Source: Terriglobus sp. RCC_193
GTDB lineage: Bacteria > Acidobacteriota > Terriglobia > Terriglobales > Acidobacteriaceae
Assembly (NCBI RefSeq): GCF_041355105.1
Contig: NZ_JBFUPK010000001.1
Coordinates: 1,054,001 to 1,118,000, forward strand
Reading direction: 5' to 3'
DNA length: 64,000 nt
Position 1 is the stretch's first letter. Each line of letters opens with the position of its first letter. Shown here one piece after another: positions 46,187 through 54,569 of the stretch. A program made the position numbers and the translations under genes. The notes beneath the pieces were generated by a model. It was not told the origin of the DNA and did not search any database. It saw only the letters and a list, made by a program, of their open reading frames with translations.

Positions 46187-46689
46187 GCGTGACCTTTCTT
46201 CGGTTTCCACGTGCCCAGAAGCCGTCGGGCCATCACCAACTCTCCCGTGTGATATGCCTCATGGTCTGCAATCAAGAGCGCCTCACGCAGCAGATTCTGG
46301 CTGCCATCACCCCACGGAAATGGCTTAATCAGATCGCCCTCCGCCAGCAGCTTCTCGAAGGCAGCACGATCTTTCCTGAGCGATTTCACGCTCGCGTCCC
46401 ACGCCTTCTCATCGGGCGGCACCGGCGACTTCGGCCAGTAGTCATCCGGCCATTTCAGTTCCTTGTAACTGCCGTCCACATTGTCACTGAATTCGAGAAT
46501 GTCCTTTTGCGCAATGCGGATATGTTCCAGCAACTGCCACGGTGAATAAGGCAGTCCCTGTGGAACTTTCCCCTGCACATCGAAAGGCACGCCAGACACT
46601 GCATCGTCCAGCTTCGCGTGCGCCTGCCCGCCATCCAGCAGCGCTTTCAGTTGTTTCTTCAGTTCGGTTTCGAGCGTGGTGTTTGCCAT
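46183..46689 (-). CDS. DinB family protein
   Basis: A 168-residue four-helix-bundle protein. The likely metal-binding histidines are in QLLEHIRIAQ and in DHEAYHTGELV, the usual DinB/YfiT pattern. Some relatives are thiol transferases or stress-induced proteins; this one has no specific assignment. It starts 39 bases after prfB and overlaps the CoA-binding gene. A second DinB-like gene lies at 58467. Confidence 0.85.
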   Translation of the reverse strand: MANTTLETELKKQLKALLDGGQAHAKLDDAVSGVPFDVQGKVPQGLPYSPWQLLEHIRIAQKDILEFSDNVDGSYKELKWPDDYWPKSPVPPDEKAWDASVKSLRKDRAAFEKLLAEGDLIKPFPWGDGSQNLLREALLIADHEAYHTGELVMARRLLGTWKPKKGHA

Positions 46690-46728
46690 GCACGATTGGA
46701 TGCCGCATGAAGAACAGCGGCATCACTT

Positions 46729-47857
46729 CTAGTCAATATCTTCTGCAATTTCCGCAGGAATATTGCCTTCGCGTCTCATCTTCAGGTAACCACGGATGAA
46801 CGGCTGCAGATCGCCATCCAGCACACGGTCTACATCGCCTACTTCCACGCGCGTGCGGAGGTCTTTTGCCATGCGATACGGCTGCAACACATACGAACGA
46901 ATCTGTGAGCCGAAGTTGATATCCAACTTGGAATCTTCCAGCTTCTTGCTTGCTGCTCGCTTCTTCTCAAGCTCGAACTCATACAGGCGCGAGCGCAGCA
47001 TCTTCATCGCCTTCTCTTTATTCTTGTGTTGCGAACGCTCGTTCTGGCAGCCCGCGACAATGCCCGTAGGAAGATGCGTAATACGCACGGCAGAGTCCGT
47101 CGTGTTGACGTGCTGTCCGCCTTTGCCGCCGGAACGATAGGTGTCGATGCGAAGATCATCCGGCTTAATGTCGATCACGATCGAATCATCAATTTCCGGC
47201 GATACAAAGACAGACGAAAATGAAGTGTGACGACGTTTTGCCGAATCAAAGGGAGAGATACGCACCAACCGGTGCACACCTGTTTCTCCGCTTATAAGGC
47301 CGAAGGCGTTTTCGCCGGAGATGGTAAATGTCGCAGACTTAATGCCTGCTTCGTCCCCATCCTGAATTTCGTTGATCTCAGTCTTGAAGCCATTGCGCTC
47401 GGCCCAGCGCAGATACATGCGCATCAGCATCTCCGCCCAGTCCTGACTCTCCGTTCCGCCTGCGCCCGGATGCACGGTAACGATGGCGTTGAGAGGATCA
47501 CTCTCCTGCGAGAGCATGGTCTTCGCGTCCAGGTCTTCCACGAAGCGATCAATCTCTTCAATCGCCTTGGCAAGGTCGGCTTCTACATCTTCGCCCTCGC
47601 GTGCCAGATCAAAGTAGGCTTCCACATCCTCACTGCGGCGCGATAACTCTGCATCGTCGGCAAGCAGTGTTTCCAGGCGTTTGCGTTCGCGCATCAATGG
47701 CTGTGAACGCGCCGCATCGGCCCACAGTGCCGGGTCCGCAATCTGCGTTTCAACGGCTTCCAGTTGCTGTTTGAGTTTGGGCGAGTCAAAGATACTCCCG
47801 CAGATCGCGCACGCGTGCACGAACCGGGGAGTATTGGTATTCAAGATCGGTCAACAT
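46729..47857 (-). CDS. prfB: Peptide chain release factor 2 with programmed +1 frameshift
   Basis: The gene starts at the ATG at 47857 and reads MLTDLEYQYSPVRARVRDLREYL, then meets an in-frame TGA (47788-47786). The ribosome must shift +1 at CTT-TGA-C to continue as DSPKLKQQLEAVE to the stop at 46729. The shift site has the canonical GGGAG-TAT-CTT-TGA-C form. The peptidyl-release GGQ is in GGKGGQHVNTTDSAVR, and the stop-codon-recognition SPF is in VRISPFDSAKRRHTSF. A start at 47844 in the downstream frame would give an unrelated N-terminus and was rejected. It follows lnt by seven bases. Confidence 0.95.
47786..47800 (-). promoter_or_regulatory. prfB: RF2 programmed frameshift site
   Basis: On the minus strand the sequence reads GGGAGTATCTTTGAC. 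A Shine-Dalgarno-like GGGAG sits three bases before the CTT slip codon, and TGA is read slowly when RF2 is scarce. In well-studied bacteria this makes RF2 regulate its own synthesis. Confidence 0.93.
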
Positions 47858-47864
47858 ATCGTTC

Positions 47865-49421
47865 TCAGTTTATCGCGATGCGCTGCCGAGTCGTCCCATA
47901 CAGAAGAAAGCCGATACCTATCCCTGTACATACAAGTGCGAAGACATCTCCAAAGCGGGTATAGAAAGTAAGGTCATGGAGATAGTCAAAATGCACAGCA
48001 GCAGCGCCGCGCTGGTGGCGTTCCATGCGCTCCACCACTCGGCCATTCGGGTCAATCGAAGCCGTAATGCCGTTATTGGTGCCACGCAAAATCCAGCGAT
48101 GATTCTCAATTGCCCGCATCCGCGCCATATTGATGTGCTGGAAAGGCGCGCTGGTGTCGCCATACCAGCCATCGTCCGATAGGTTCGTCAGCACCTCGGC
48201 GCCATTGGCCACAAACTGCCGGATTTCGTCGCCAAAGATGGACTCATAGCAAAGAAAGACGCCATAACGATGGCCATCTGCACCCAGCGGCACACGGCTG
48301 CTGCCCCGATCAAAGGTGCCTACGGCCTGCGTTAATCCACTGGCGAAAGAAAACAGGCTGGCATACGGTGTGAACTCGCCAAAAGGCACCAGATGAATCT
48401 TGTCGTATCGCCCTACATAGCCCCGGGGCGGAAGAAAGAGCGCAGCCGAGTTATAGATGTGATAGCCGCGCCGTTCCTGCGGAGCCGCCTCCACCCCGAT
48501 GGTTCCGGCAATCATCGGTGCATGTACCGCCTCAACAAGTTGTGCCGCGACTGAAGTAAAGTCTGGTCGATTGGTATAGAACGGCGAAGGAGATTCCGGC
48601 CACAAAACAATCCGCACAGGAGAGTCATCCAGCGAAGCAGCCTGTATTGATAGACCAGCGAAGTTTCTTGCCAGCGTCCCAGCGTCTTCCGCTTCTTCCT
48701 GCCCCACGGAAAGATTCGGCTGCATCAGGACAGCTTTCTGCGAACCCGCCTGGCGTTGAGGCGCCATCCATCCGCCCACATTCTGCACCCCGGCAGCCAG
48801 CACCGCACCACACAATGCAGCGACAGCGGGAATGCGTCTGCGCGGCAAGACAAGCGCCGCTGCAATCGCAGCGTTTACTGCCATCAACACAAAACTGATG
48901 CCGTAGACACCAGTCAAAGGAGCGAGTCGTGTCAGCGCATAGCTATCGACCTGCGAGTATCCCAGAAGGTTCCACGGAAAGCTGGTGATGCGTGCCCGTG
49001 CAAGTTCAACGCCAACCCATAAAAACGGCGCGGCGATCAGTGCCACTGCAATTCCCGCTCTGCGTGCTACGGCTAATAAACCGGCAAATAACGCGTGATA
49101 CAGCCCTAAATAAAGGCAGAACAGCACCATCACCAGCGCCGCGACCGGAGTTGGCAATCCTCCGTAGAGGTGCATGGTGGAGTAGACCCAGTAACAGGTA
49201 CCTAGATACCAGAGCACGCCATTCGCATAGCCAACTGCTGCGCATTTCCATGCGCTCCAAGTGCGGCCCTCGACCAATAAAAGCCACAACAGGGGTACCA
49301 GTGCGAACCATGAAAATGCCGCCCGCCACACCGGCAGCGGTCCTGCAACGGGGAAAATCACCACCTGCAAAACACTGGTAAGAAGAAGCGCGGCAAAAGC
49401 GCGCACCGAGAGCACTCGCAT
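47865..49421 (-). CDS. lnt: Apolipoprotein N-acyltransferase
   Basis: A 518-residue inner-membrane enzyme from an ATG at 49421 (MRVLSVRAFAALLLTSVL); a longer frame to 49478 is open but would overlap the divergent small gene. Several N-terminal membrane helices precede a nitrilase domain. The Glu-Lys-Cys triad is visible in VLWPESPSPF, KIHLVPFGEFTPY and FLCYESIFGDEI. It adds the third acyl chain to lipoproteins, matching the lipoproteins predicted in the window. First gene of the lnt-prfB-dinB run. Confidence 0.95.
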   Translation of the reverse strand: MRVLSVRAFAALLLTSVLQVVIFPVAGPLPVWRAAFSWFALVPLLWLLLVEGRTWSAWKCAAVGYANGVLWYLGTCYWVYSTMHLYGGLPTPVAALVMVLFCLYLGLYHALFAGLLAVARRAGIAVALIAAPFLWVGVELARARITSFPWNLLGYSQVDSYALTRLAPLTGVYGISFVLMAVNAAIAAALVLPRRRIPAVAALCGAVLAAGVQNVGGWMAPQRQAGSQKAVLMQPNLSVGQEEAEDAGTLARNFAGLSIQAASLDDSPVRIVLWPESPSPFYTNRPDFTSVAAQLVEAVHAPMIAGTIGVEAAPQERRGYHIYNSAALFLPPRGYVGRYDKIHLVPFGEFTPYASLFSFASGLTQAVGTFDRGSSRVPLGADGHRYGVFLCYESIFGDEIRQFVANGAEVLTNLSDDGWYGDTSAPFQHINMARMRAIENHRWILRGTNNGITASIDPNGRVVERMERHQRGAAAVHFDYLHDLTFYTRFGDVFALVCTGIGIGFLLYGTTRQRIAIN

Positions 49422-49477
49422 CGCGTGGAGTCTAGCACCCCTGGCCAATCTGTGCGTTGGGATTACAATGAACATCA

Positions 49478-49642
49478 ATGCTTGATCTGATCATCCGCGG
49501 ACTTGCACACGTTCTCATCCCCATGTTCCTTATCGGCATGGGAGGATCGGCCATTGTCGTGGCGATCACCCTGGTAAAAGACATGCACGACTTCTTCTCT
49601 GACAACGGCGAAGAGTCCAGCGCAGCTGACAATCTGCATTAA
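49478..49642 (+). CDS. Small membrane protein of unknown function
   Basis: A 54-residue frame (MLDLIIRGLAHVLIPMF...) with one strong membrane helix at about residues 8-34 and an acidic cytoplasmic-type tail (DNGEESSAADNLH). It is divergent from lnt, with 56 bases between start codons. I know no family for it. The hydrophobic then acidic pattern and the clean stop suggest a real gene rather than chance. Confidence 0.55.
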   Translation: MLDLIIRGLAHVLIPMFLIGMGGSAIVVAITLVKDMHDFFSDNGEESSAADNLH

Positions 49643-49753
49643 GCTCCCACGACATGATTGACTGCTATCCCCACCGGCAGTAGACTCACCGCTGGGCGCT
49701 TTTTCGCATGTGCAGGTTTCTTCGGCACATCAAGCGGACAGGCCCGGTACAAG

Positions 49754-52117
49754 ATGGCGTCGAAACGCACTTACACACCACCCGTTCCAAATCGTGTCCG
49801 CCTCGTGGTCGCATCCTCCGTGATGCTGACCTTCATTTCCTTTTGGCGAGCGGCCGCCATCGTTCTCAACGATCTTGGATCTTCAGCCTTTTATGCGGGT
49901 GGCATCGCGGAAGAAGCGGTGGGCAAATCTGCCCCCTGGCTCATCCTGGGCACCATGTTCTTCTCTTATGCGGTGCGCGCGGTCTACGTGGAAAGTTGTT
50001 CCATGTACACACGTGGTGGCGTCTACCGCATTGTGAAAGAAGCCCTCGGCGGCACCTTTGCCAAAGTCAGTGTCTCCGCGCTGATGTTTGACTACGTCCT
50101 TACGGGACCCATCTCGGGCGTATCTGCCGGACAATATGTCGTCGGACTTCTCAATGGCCTGCTGGCTCAGGCCGCCGTCTCGCCCCGATATCATCACTGG
50201 GCTGTAAACGCGGCAGGCGTACCTCTTCAACTCAATGTGAACCATACTTCGGCGTTCATCGCTGTGCTGATCACTATTTTCTTTTGGTGGCAGAACATCA
50301 AAGGCATTGAGGAATCCAGCGAAAAGGCTCTCAGCATTATGAAGATCACCACCGTTATGGTGGTCGTTCTCATTTGTTGGGGCCTCTTTAGCGTGGGACA
50401 CATCGGAGCAACTCTTCCCCCCTTTCCTACACCTTCAAACTTTAAGTTCAGCCCGGACGCTCTGGGCTTCCTGAAACACACTCAGTTCGCGAAAAATCTC
50501 GGCCTCTTCGGCATCCTGATGGCCTTCGGCCATTCGGTGCTTGCCATGTCTGGCGAGGAATCGCTGGCCCAAGTCAATCGCGAAATTGAACATCCCAAAT
50601 TGAAGAACCTGAAACGTGCTGCTCTGGTCATCGCCATTTACAGCATGGTCTTCACCGGTCTGGGCTCTCTGCTGGCAGTGATGCTTATTCCGGATAGCGT
50701 TCGCGTCAGCGTGTATCGCGATAACCTGATCGCCGGCATGGCCATGTACATGGTCGGTCCGCTGGCACTCCGCGTCGCCTTCCGTATTTTTGTTGTAATC
50801 GTTGGCTTCCTGATCCTGGGAGGCGCTGTAAATACTGCCATTGTGGGTTCCACAGGCGTGCTGATGCGCGTGGCAGAAGATGGCGTACTTGCGGATTGGT
50901 TCCGCAAACCGCAGAAGCGTTTTGGGACCAGTTACCGCATCGTGAACATGGTGGCACTGATCCAGCTCTTCGTCATCGTGGTGACACGCGGCGACGTCAT
51001 CATGATTGGCGAAGCGTACGCCTTTGGCGTCATCTGGAGCTTCACTTTTAACGCACTCGCCATGCTCGTCCTGCGATGGAAATACAAAGGTGAACGCGGC
51101 GCAAAGGTTCCTGTAAACCTTCGCATTGGCAAAACCGAGCTACCGATTGGCCTGTTCTGTGTCTTCCTTGTACTGTGCACCACGGCGGTCGTGAATCTCT
51201 TCACGAAATCGGTGGCTACCGTCAGTGGCATTATTTTCGCCATTGGATTTTTCATCATCTTCTCTTTGTCGGAACGGGATAACAAACGTCGTCACAAACA
51301 GACGGAACGACAGATGAAGGAGCACTTCCAGTTAGAACATTCGGAAGAAGTAGGCCGCGATGATCTTGCCATCCGCCCTGGCGGCGTCCTGATTACCATG
51401 CGCGATGCTGCCACACCACATGCTTTGAAATGGGCTTTGGCGCGCACGGATACCGAAGAGCAGGACATCGTCGTTCTAGCTGCGCGCATGATGGGCGCAG
51501 GTGGACCGGAGTATGTTGATGCCTCAGAACAACTTTTTAGTGAACACGAACAAATGTTGTTCACCAAAGCTGTCTCTGTTGCAGAAAGCTTTGGCAAACA
51601 TATAGGACTTGTTGTCGTTCCTGCTGGCGATATCTTCGCAGCGATTGTCCGCACGGCTAATTCATTGGATGTGGCCGCAGTTGTTTCTGGACTTTCCACC
51701 AAACTAACGGCGCAGGAGCAGGCCTATCATGTAGGCCAGGCGTGGGAAACATTACCTGAACCCAAGCGCCAGTTCACTTTTTACGTTGTGCCACCCACTG
51801 GTGAAGCAGAGAGTTTCCATATTGGTCCTCATGCGCCAACCATTCCGGCCAGCGATGTCCAGCTTGTGCATCGTCTCTGGCTGAACATGCGGCGCGACCC
51901 GCATATGGATGATCTACACCATTCGGACATCGTGTCCTTTGCGCTAACCCGTCTTGCAGCGTCTTATGCCAATGACCGCACTGTTACGTCACAACAGTTA
52001 CGAGCCGCCATTGATGATGGTAGCCAGCGGCGCGGCCTCGGAGCCGTTTCCCGTTTTGAAGATACCGATGAAAATCCTGGGTATTCACTGACCGCGTCTC
52101 GTCCAGATAGTTTCTGA
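49754..52117 (+). CDS. APC-superfamily amino-acid permease with C-terminal soluble domain
   Basis: A 787-residue protein from the ATG at 49754 (MASKRTYTPPVPNRVRL); an upstream in-frame ATG at 49658 is possible. About twelve membrane helices occupy residues 15-500 (GGVYRIVKEALGGTFAKVSV, AFGHSVLAMSGEESLAQVNREI, the latter typical of APC helix 6-7). After a basic linker (SLSERDNKRRHKQTERQ) a soluble domain covers about residues 520-787. It has universal-stress-protein-like features (GGVLITMRDAATPHALKWAL, IVVLAARMM, HIGLVVVPAGDIFAAIVRTANSLD). The substrate is unknown; the C-terminal domain may be regulatory. Confidence 0.87.
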   Translation: MASKRTYTPPVPNRVRLVVASSVMLTFISFWRAAAIVLNDLGSSAFYAGGIAEEAVGKSAPWLILGTMFFSYAVRAVYVESCSMYTRGGVYRIVKEALGGTFAKVSVSALMFDYVLTGPISGVSAGQYVVGLLNGLLAQAAVSPRYHHWAVNAAGVPLQLNVNHTSAFIAVLITIFFWWQNIKGIEESSEKALSIMKITTVMVVVLICWGLFSVGHIGATLPPFPTPSNFKFSPDALGFLKHTQFAKNLGLFGILMAFGHSVLAMSGEESLAQVNREIEHPKLKNLKRAALVIAIYSMVFTGLGSLLAVMLIPDSVRVSVYRDNLIAGMAMYMVGPLALRVAFRIFVVIVGFLILGGAVNTAIVGSTGVLMRVAEDGVLADWFRKPQKRFGTSYRIVNMVALIQLFVIVVTRGDVIMIGEAYAFGVIWSFTFNALAMLVLRWKYKGERGAKVPVNLRIGKTELPIGLFCVFLVLCTTAVVNLFTKSVATVSGIIFAIGFFIIFSLSERDNKRRHKQTERQMKEHFQLEHSEEVGRDDLAIRPGGVLITMRDAATPHALKWALARTDTEEQDIVVLAARMMGAGGPEYVDASEQLFSEHEQMLFTKAVSVAESFGKHIGLVVVPAGDIFAAIVRTANSLDVAAVVSGLSTKLTAQEQAYHVGQAWETLPEPKRQFTFYVVPPTGEAESFHIGPHAPTIPASDVQLVHRLWLNMRRDPHMDDLHHSDIVSFALTRLAASYANDRTVTSQQLRAAIDDGSQRRGLGAVSRFEDTDENPGYSLTASRPDSF

Positions 52118-52207
52118 TCGGACAACAAATCGATTACCGATATCTTGGTTTTGTGTTACTCCAATTGGTATCCAAACGGGTAATCTTTGATCTAAACTCA
52201 TTTTCAA

Positions 52208-52223
52208 TGAGCATTTATGCTCA
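52208..52223 (+). promoter_or_regulatory. Perfect inverted repeat just upstream of a ribosome-binding site
   Basis: TGAGCAT-TT-ATGCTCA ends one base before CAGGGGG, the ribosome site of the next gene. It could be an operator or a hairpin that affects translation. Confidence 0.45.
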
Positions 52224-52237
52224 CAGGGGGTAATTTC

Positions 52238-52492
52238 TTGGAAGTAAATCGTATTCTTGCAGAGATTGATGCACAGATTGCCAAGCTGCAGCAGGCCCGT
52301 GCATTGCTTGCTGGCGGCAGCAGTGCTGCCCCGGCGGTAGTAAAGAAGCCTGTGGGACGTCCACGCAAGAGCACCACGACATCCGCTTCCAAGGCAACTC
52401 CAAAGAAGCGCACCTTGAGTGCAGAAGCACGCAAGCGGATTGCAGATGCGCAGAAGAAGCGCTGGGCAGAAACCCGCAGGGCCCAGAAGTAA
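52238..52492 (+). CDS. Small basic protein with AT-hook-like motif
   Basis: An 84-residue protein. The start is taken as the TTG at 52238, because AGGGGG lies seven bases upstream; an ATG at 52217 in the same frame lies inside the inverted repeat and lacks a ribosome site. The N-terminal third is a helix (VNRILAEIDAQIAKLQQARALL). The middle has KKPVGRPRKST, close to an AT-hook (GRP core), and the C-terminus is Lys/Arg-rich (SAEARKRIADAQKKRWAETRRAQK). Similar small proteins occur in Acidobacteria. Nucleoid or DNA binding is an inference. Confidence 0.75.
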   Translation: MEVNRILAEIDAQIAKLQQARALLAGGSSAAPAVVKKPVGRPRKSTTTSASKATPKKRTLSAEARKRIADAQKKRWAETRRAQK

Positions 52493-52507
52493 AAGCCGGA
52501 ATTCGGT

Positions 52508-52549
52508 CAGTAAATAAGGGGGAGCCCAGTGGCTTCCCCTTATTTACTG
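52508..52549. terminator. Bidirectional intrinsic terminator
   Basis: A 14-bp stem (cagtaaataagggg with ccccttatttactg) lies between the convergent basic-protein and methyltransferase genes and could serve both. Confidence 0.85.
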
Positions 52550-52550
52550 T

Positions 52551-53168
52551 CTACCGAGTCACAAGCACTTCCCGCAGATTGTCCTTCGCGAGAAAGAATT
52601 TGTAACTCGCAAACTCACGAAACAGCTGTTCAATCTGCCGATTGGTCAACGTATCGCGTACGTCCACCGGTGCCGCAAACTGCGTGTCCACCTGGCCATC
52701 ATCACGCAGATGGTAACGTTGCAGGCCGCTCTCCGGTTTGACATGGAAAAATGCCAGTAACTGTCCGCCTGGCTGCATGACCTCATGAATACGGCGCACT
52801 ACGGCTGTGCGCAATTCGGTCGGAAAATAATCTGCAGTATCCCAGAACAGTACTGTGTCGAAGAGTCTTTCCCCAAAATCCAGATTCTCGCGCACGAAGT
52901 CTTCCGTCGGAAAAGGTGCGTCCGCATCCGTCCGTGCCCATTTTGGGTCGGCGACATCCTCCACCAGGTCCGCCATGTACACGCTGTGCCCCATGGCCGT
53001 CAGGAAATTAATATTCGTGGACGACGTGGGCCCAATATCCAGAATGCGCAAACCTTCCTGCTCGCGCAGCGATTTCTGGAGTTGACTCCATCCACTGGAA
53101 GGTCTGGGAATACGAGCGTTTGCCTTTGCGCTCGCCCCGCGCGATTCGTTGCTGCCAAATAGACGCAC
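52551..53168 (-). CDS. Class I SAM-dependent methyltransferase-like protein
   Basis: A 205-residue protein from a GTG at 53168, with GGAGG five bases upstream. The nucleotide-binding core is seen in LRILDIGPTSSTNINFLTAMGHSVYMADL (motif I with the acidic residue after strand 2). FDTVLFWDTADYFP and IHEVMQPGGQLLAFFH follow. The substrate cannot be inferred. It follows the bactofilin gene by 68 bases on the same strand, so the two may be co-transcribed. Confidence 0.83.
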   Translation of the reverse strand: MRLFGSNESRGASAKANARIPRPSSGWSQLQKSLREQEGLRILDIGPTSSTNINFLTAMGHSVYMADLVEDVADPKWARTDADAPFPTEDFVRENLDFGERLFDTVLFWDTADYFPTELRTAVVRRIHEVMQPGGQLLAFFHVKPESGLQRYHLRDDGQVDTQFAAPVDVRDTLTNRQIEQLFREFASYKFFLAKDNLREVLVTR

Positions 53169-53236
53169 ATCTACCTCCGGTGCTTTGACTGCCGATGTAT
53201 CGCATCGACGTTAGCTCTCCATGAAAAGACGGCGGC

Positions 53237-53572
53237 CTATTCTTTCGTCCCCGACAACGATACGCGACCCTGAATTGCGGATCCTTCCTCAATGGAGAGC
53301 CGAGCCGCGTTGAGATCGCCCATCAGCGAAGCTCCCTTACGCAATTCCACACGTCCTGTTGCTGTCACATTGCCGTTCACCCGGCCCAGGAGAATCGCGT
53401 CGTGCACATGCAGTTCTGCCTCCACCTCAGCATCTGGGCCCACTGTAAGGCGGCTTTCCTTCAGCGCAACACTTCCCTGCAGCCGACCGTGCACAATGAC
53501 ATCTTCCGCGCCGGAAATTTCGCCGCGCACCTGAATTGATTTTCCCAGAACTGTCGATCCTTCTGCCGCCAT
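53237..53572 (-). CDS. Bactofilin (polymer-forming cytoskeletal protein)
   Basis: A 111-residue protein that is almost all bactofilin domain: VLGKSIQVRGEISGAEDVIVHGRLQGSV, then repeated short beta strands (AEVEAELHVHDAILLGRVNGNVTATGRVELRKGASLMGDL), the beta-helix pattern of the family. Bactofilins polymerise without nucleotide and help place envelope or shape functions. GGAGG precedes the ATG. It is adjacent to the methyltransferase gene. Confidence 0.93.
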   Translation of the reverse strand: MAAEGSTVLGKSIQVRGEISGAEDVIVHGRLQGSVALKESRLTVGPDAEVEAELHVHDAILLGRVNGNVTATGRVELRKGASLMGDLNAARLSIEEGSAIQGRVSLSGTKE

Positions 53573-53708
53573 CGCTTAAACTCTCCTCCTGACCTCCCGG
53601 TGAGTCTAATCAAGTGCAGGCTGCTCGGCAACGCGGAGATTCTGTCCGCACCTGCAAAGTCACCTAGTAGGCTAGGAAAGCATCCTACGGCAGAGTTAAA
53701 CGGCGCCC

Positions 53709-54569
53709 ATGTTGAGAATCGTTTGGAATCAGTATTTTGTGTGGCTGGCCATCGCCAGCTTTCTCATCAGCATTACAGCAGGCGCACAGGAATCTCTTAC
53801 CCCGTCCTCTGTCTCTGCCATTCTTCAGCAGGCGGTCCAATTTCAATTGGATGACTTCCATCATCGCGGATGGGGATTACAGTACCGTGTCCATCGCACA
53901 GACCAAAAAGAAGACAGCATCCGTGAGGTCATTGAAACAGAGGATGGAAACATATCGCGCACGCTTACTTTCAAAGGGCGTCCGCTCACTACGGAAGAAG
54001 AAAGCGGCGAATTTGCACGCCTTCACGCACTTACACCCGAAGATGTCCGCAAGCGCCGTCAAAAATCCGAGAGCAGTGATAAATACGGCATCGAGCTGAT
54101 GAAAACGCTGCCAAAGGCAATGATCTTTACACCAGTAACAGGACAGCCACAGCTCCCCAATCATCCACGACAGCAAATCGTGCTGGATTACGCGCCTGAC
54201 CCTGCATTCCATCCCGGCTCCACAACGCAATCACTGCTGATGGGAATTGCCGGCCGCATCTGGATCGACGCGGAAACCCATCACCTTACGCGTATCGAAG
54301 TTCGCATTATTCAGAACCTGAATCTGATGTTTGGCATTCTTGCACGTGTCTACCAGGGGGGTACCGTGTCTTATGAGCAAAAGCCCGTCAGCCTCACACA
54401 TGACGCATACACCGAAATCAAGATGGACGTAAAACTCCGCGAATTAATGGTGCATGTTGCTCCGTATCAACAGACATTGTCCGTGACAGACATACAGTTT
54501 CTTCCGACCGCACCTTCCGTGCGTGATGCGGTCAATACCCTGCTGGCAATTCCTTCGATTAAGCCGTGA
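53709..54569 (+). CDS. Secreted protein of unknown function
   Basis: A 286-residue protein with an N-terminal signal peptide (about residues 1-26, ending ITAGAQE). No transmembrane segment follows. The middle has AGRIWIDAETHHLTRIEVR, a phrase that recalls the beta sheet of LolA/LolB-like outer-membrane lipoprotein-sorting folds, but I would not assign that function. Its last 11 bases overlap the 3' end of the convergent menC-like gene. Confidence 0.72.
   Translation: MLRIVWNQYFVWLAIASFLISITAGAQESLTPSSVSAILQQAVQFQLDDFHHRGWGLQYRVHRTDQKEDSIREVIETEDGNISRTLTFKGRPLTTEEESGEFARLHALTPEDVRKRRQKSESSDKYGIELMKTLPKAMIFTPVTGQPQLPNHPRQQIVLDYAPDPAFHPGSTTQSLLMGIAGRIWIDAETHHLTRIEVRIIQNLNLMFGILARVYQGGTVSYEQKPVSLTHDAYTEIKMDVKLRELMVHVAPYQQTLSVTDIQFLPTAPSVRDAVNTLLAIPSIKP

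Noticed and set aside
47786-47844. RF2 start at 47844 (MNTNTPRFVHACAICGS...)
   Set aside because: This N-terminus arises from reading the +1 frame upstream of the shift site. The zero frame from 47857 gives the family-like MLTDLEYQYSPVRARV and ends exactly at the CTT-TGA-C site.
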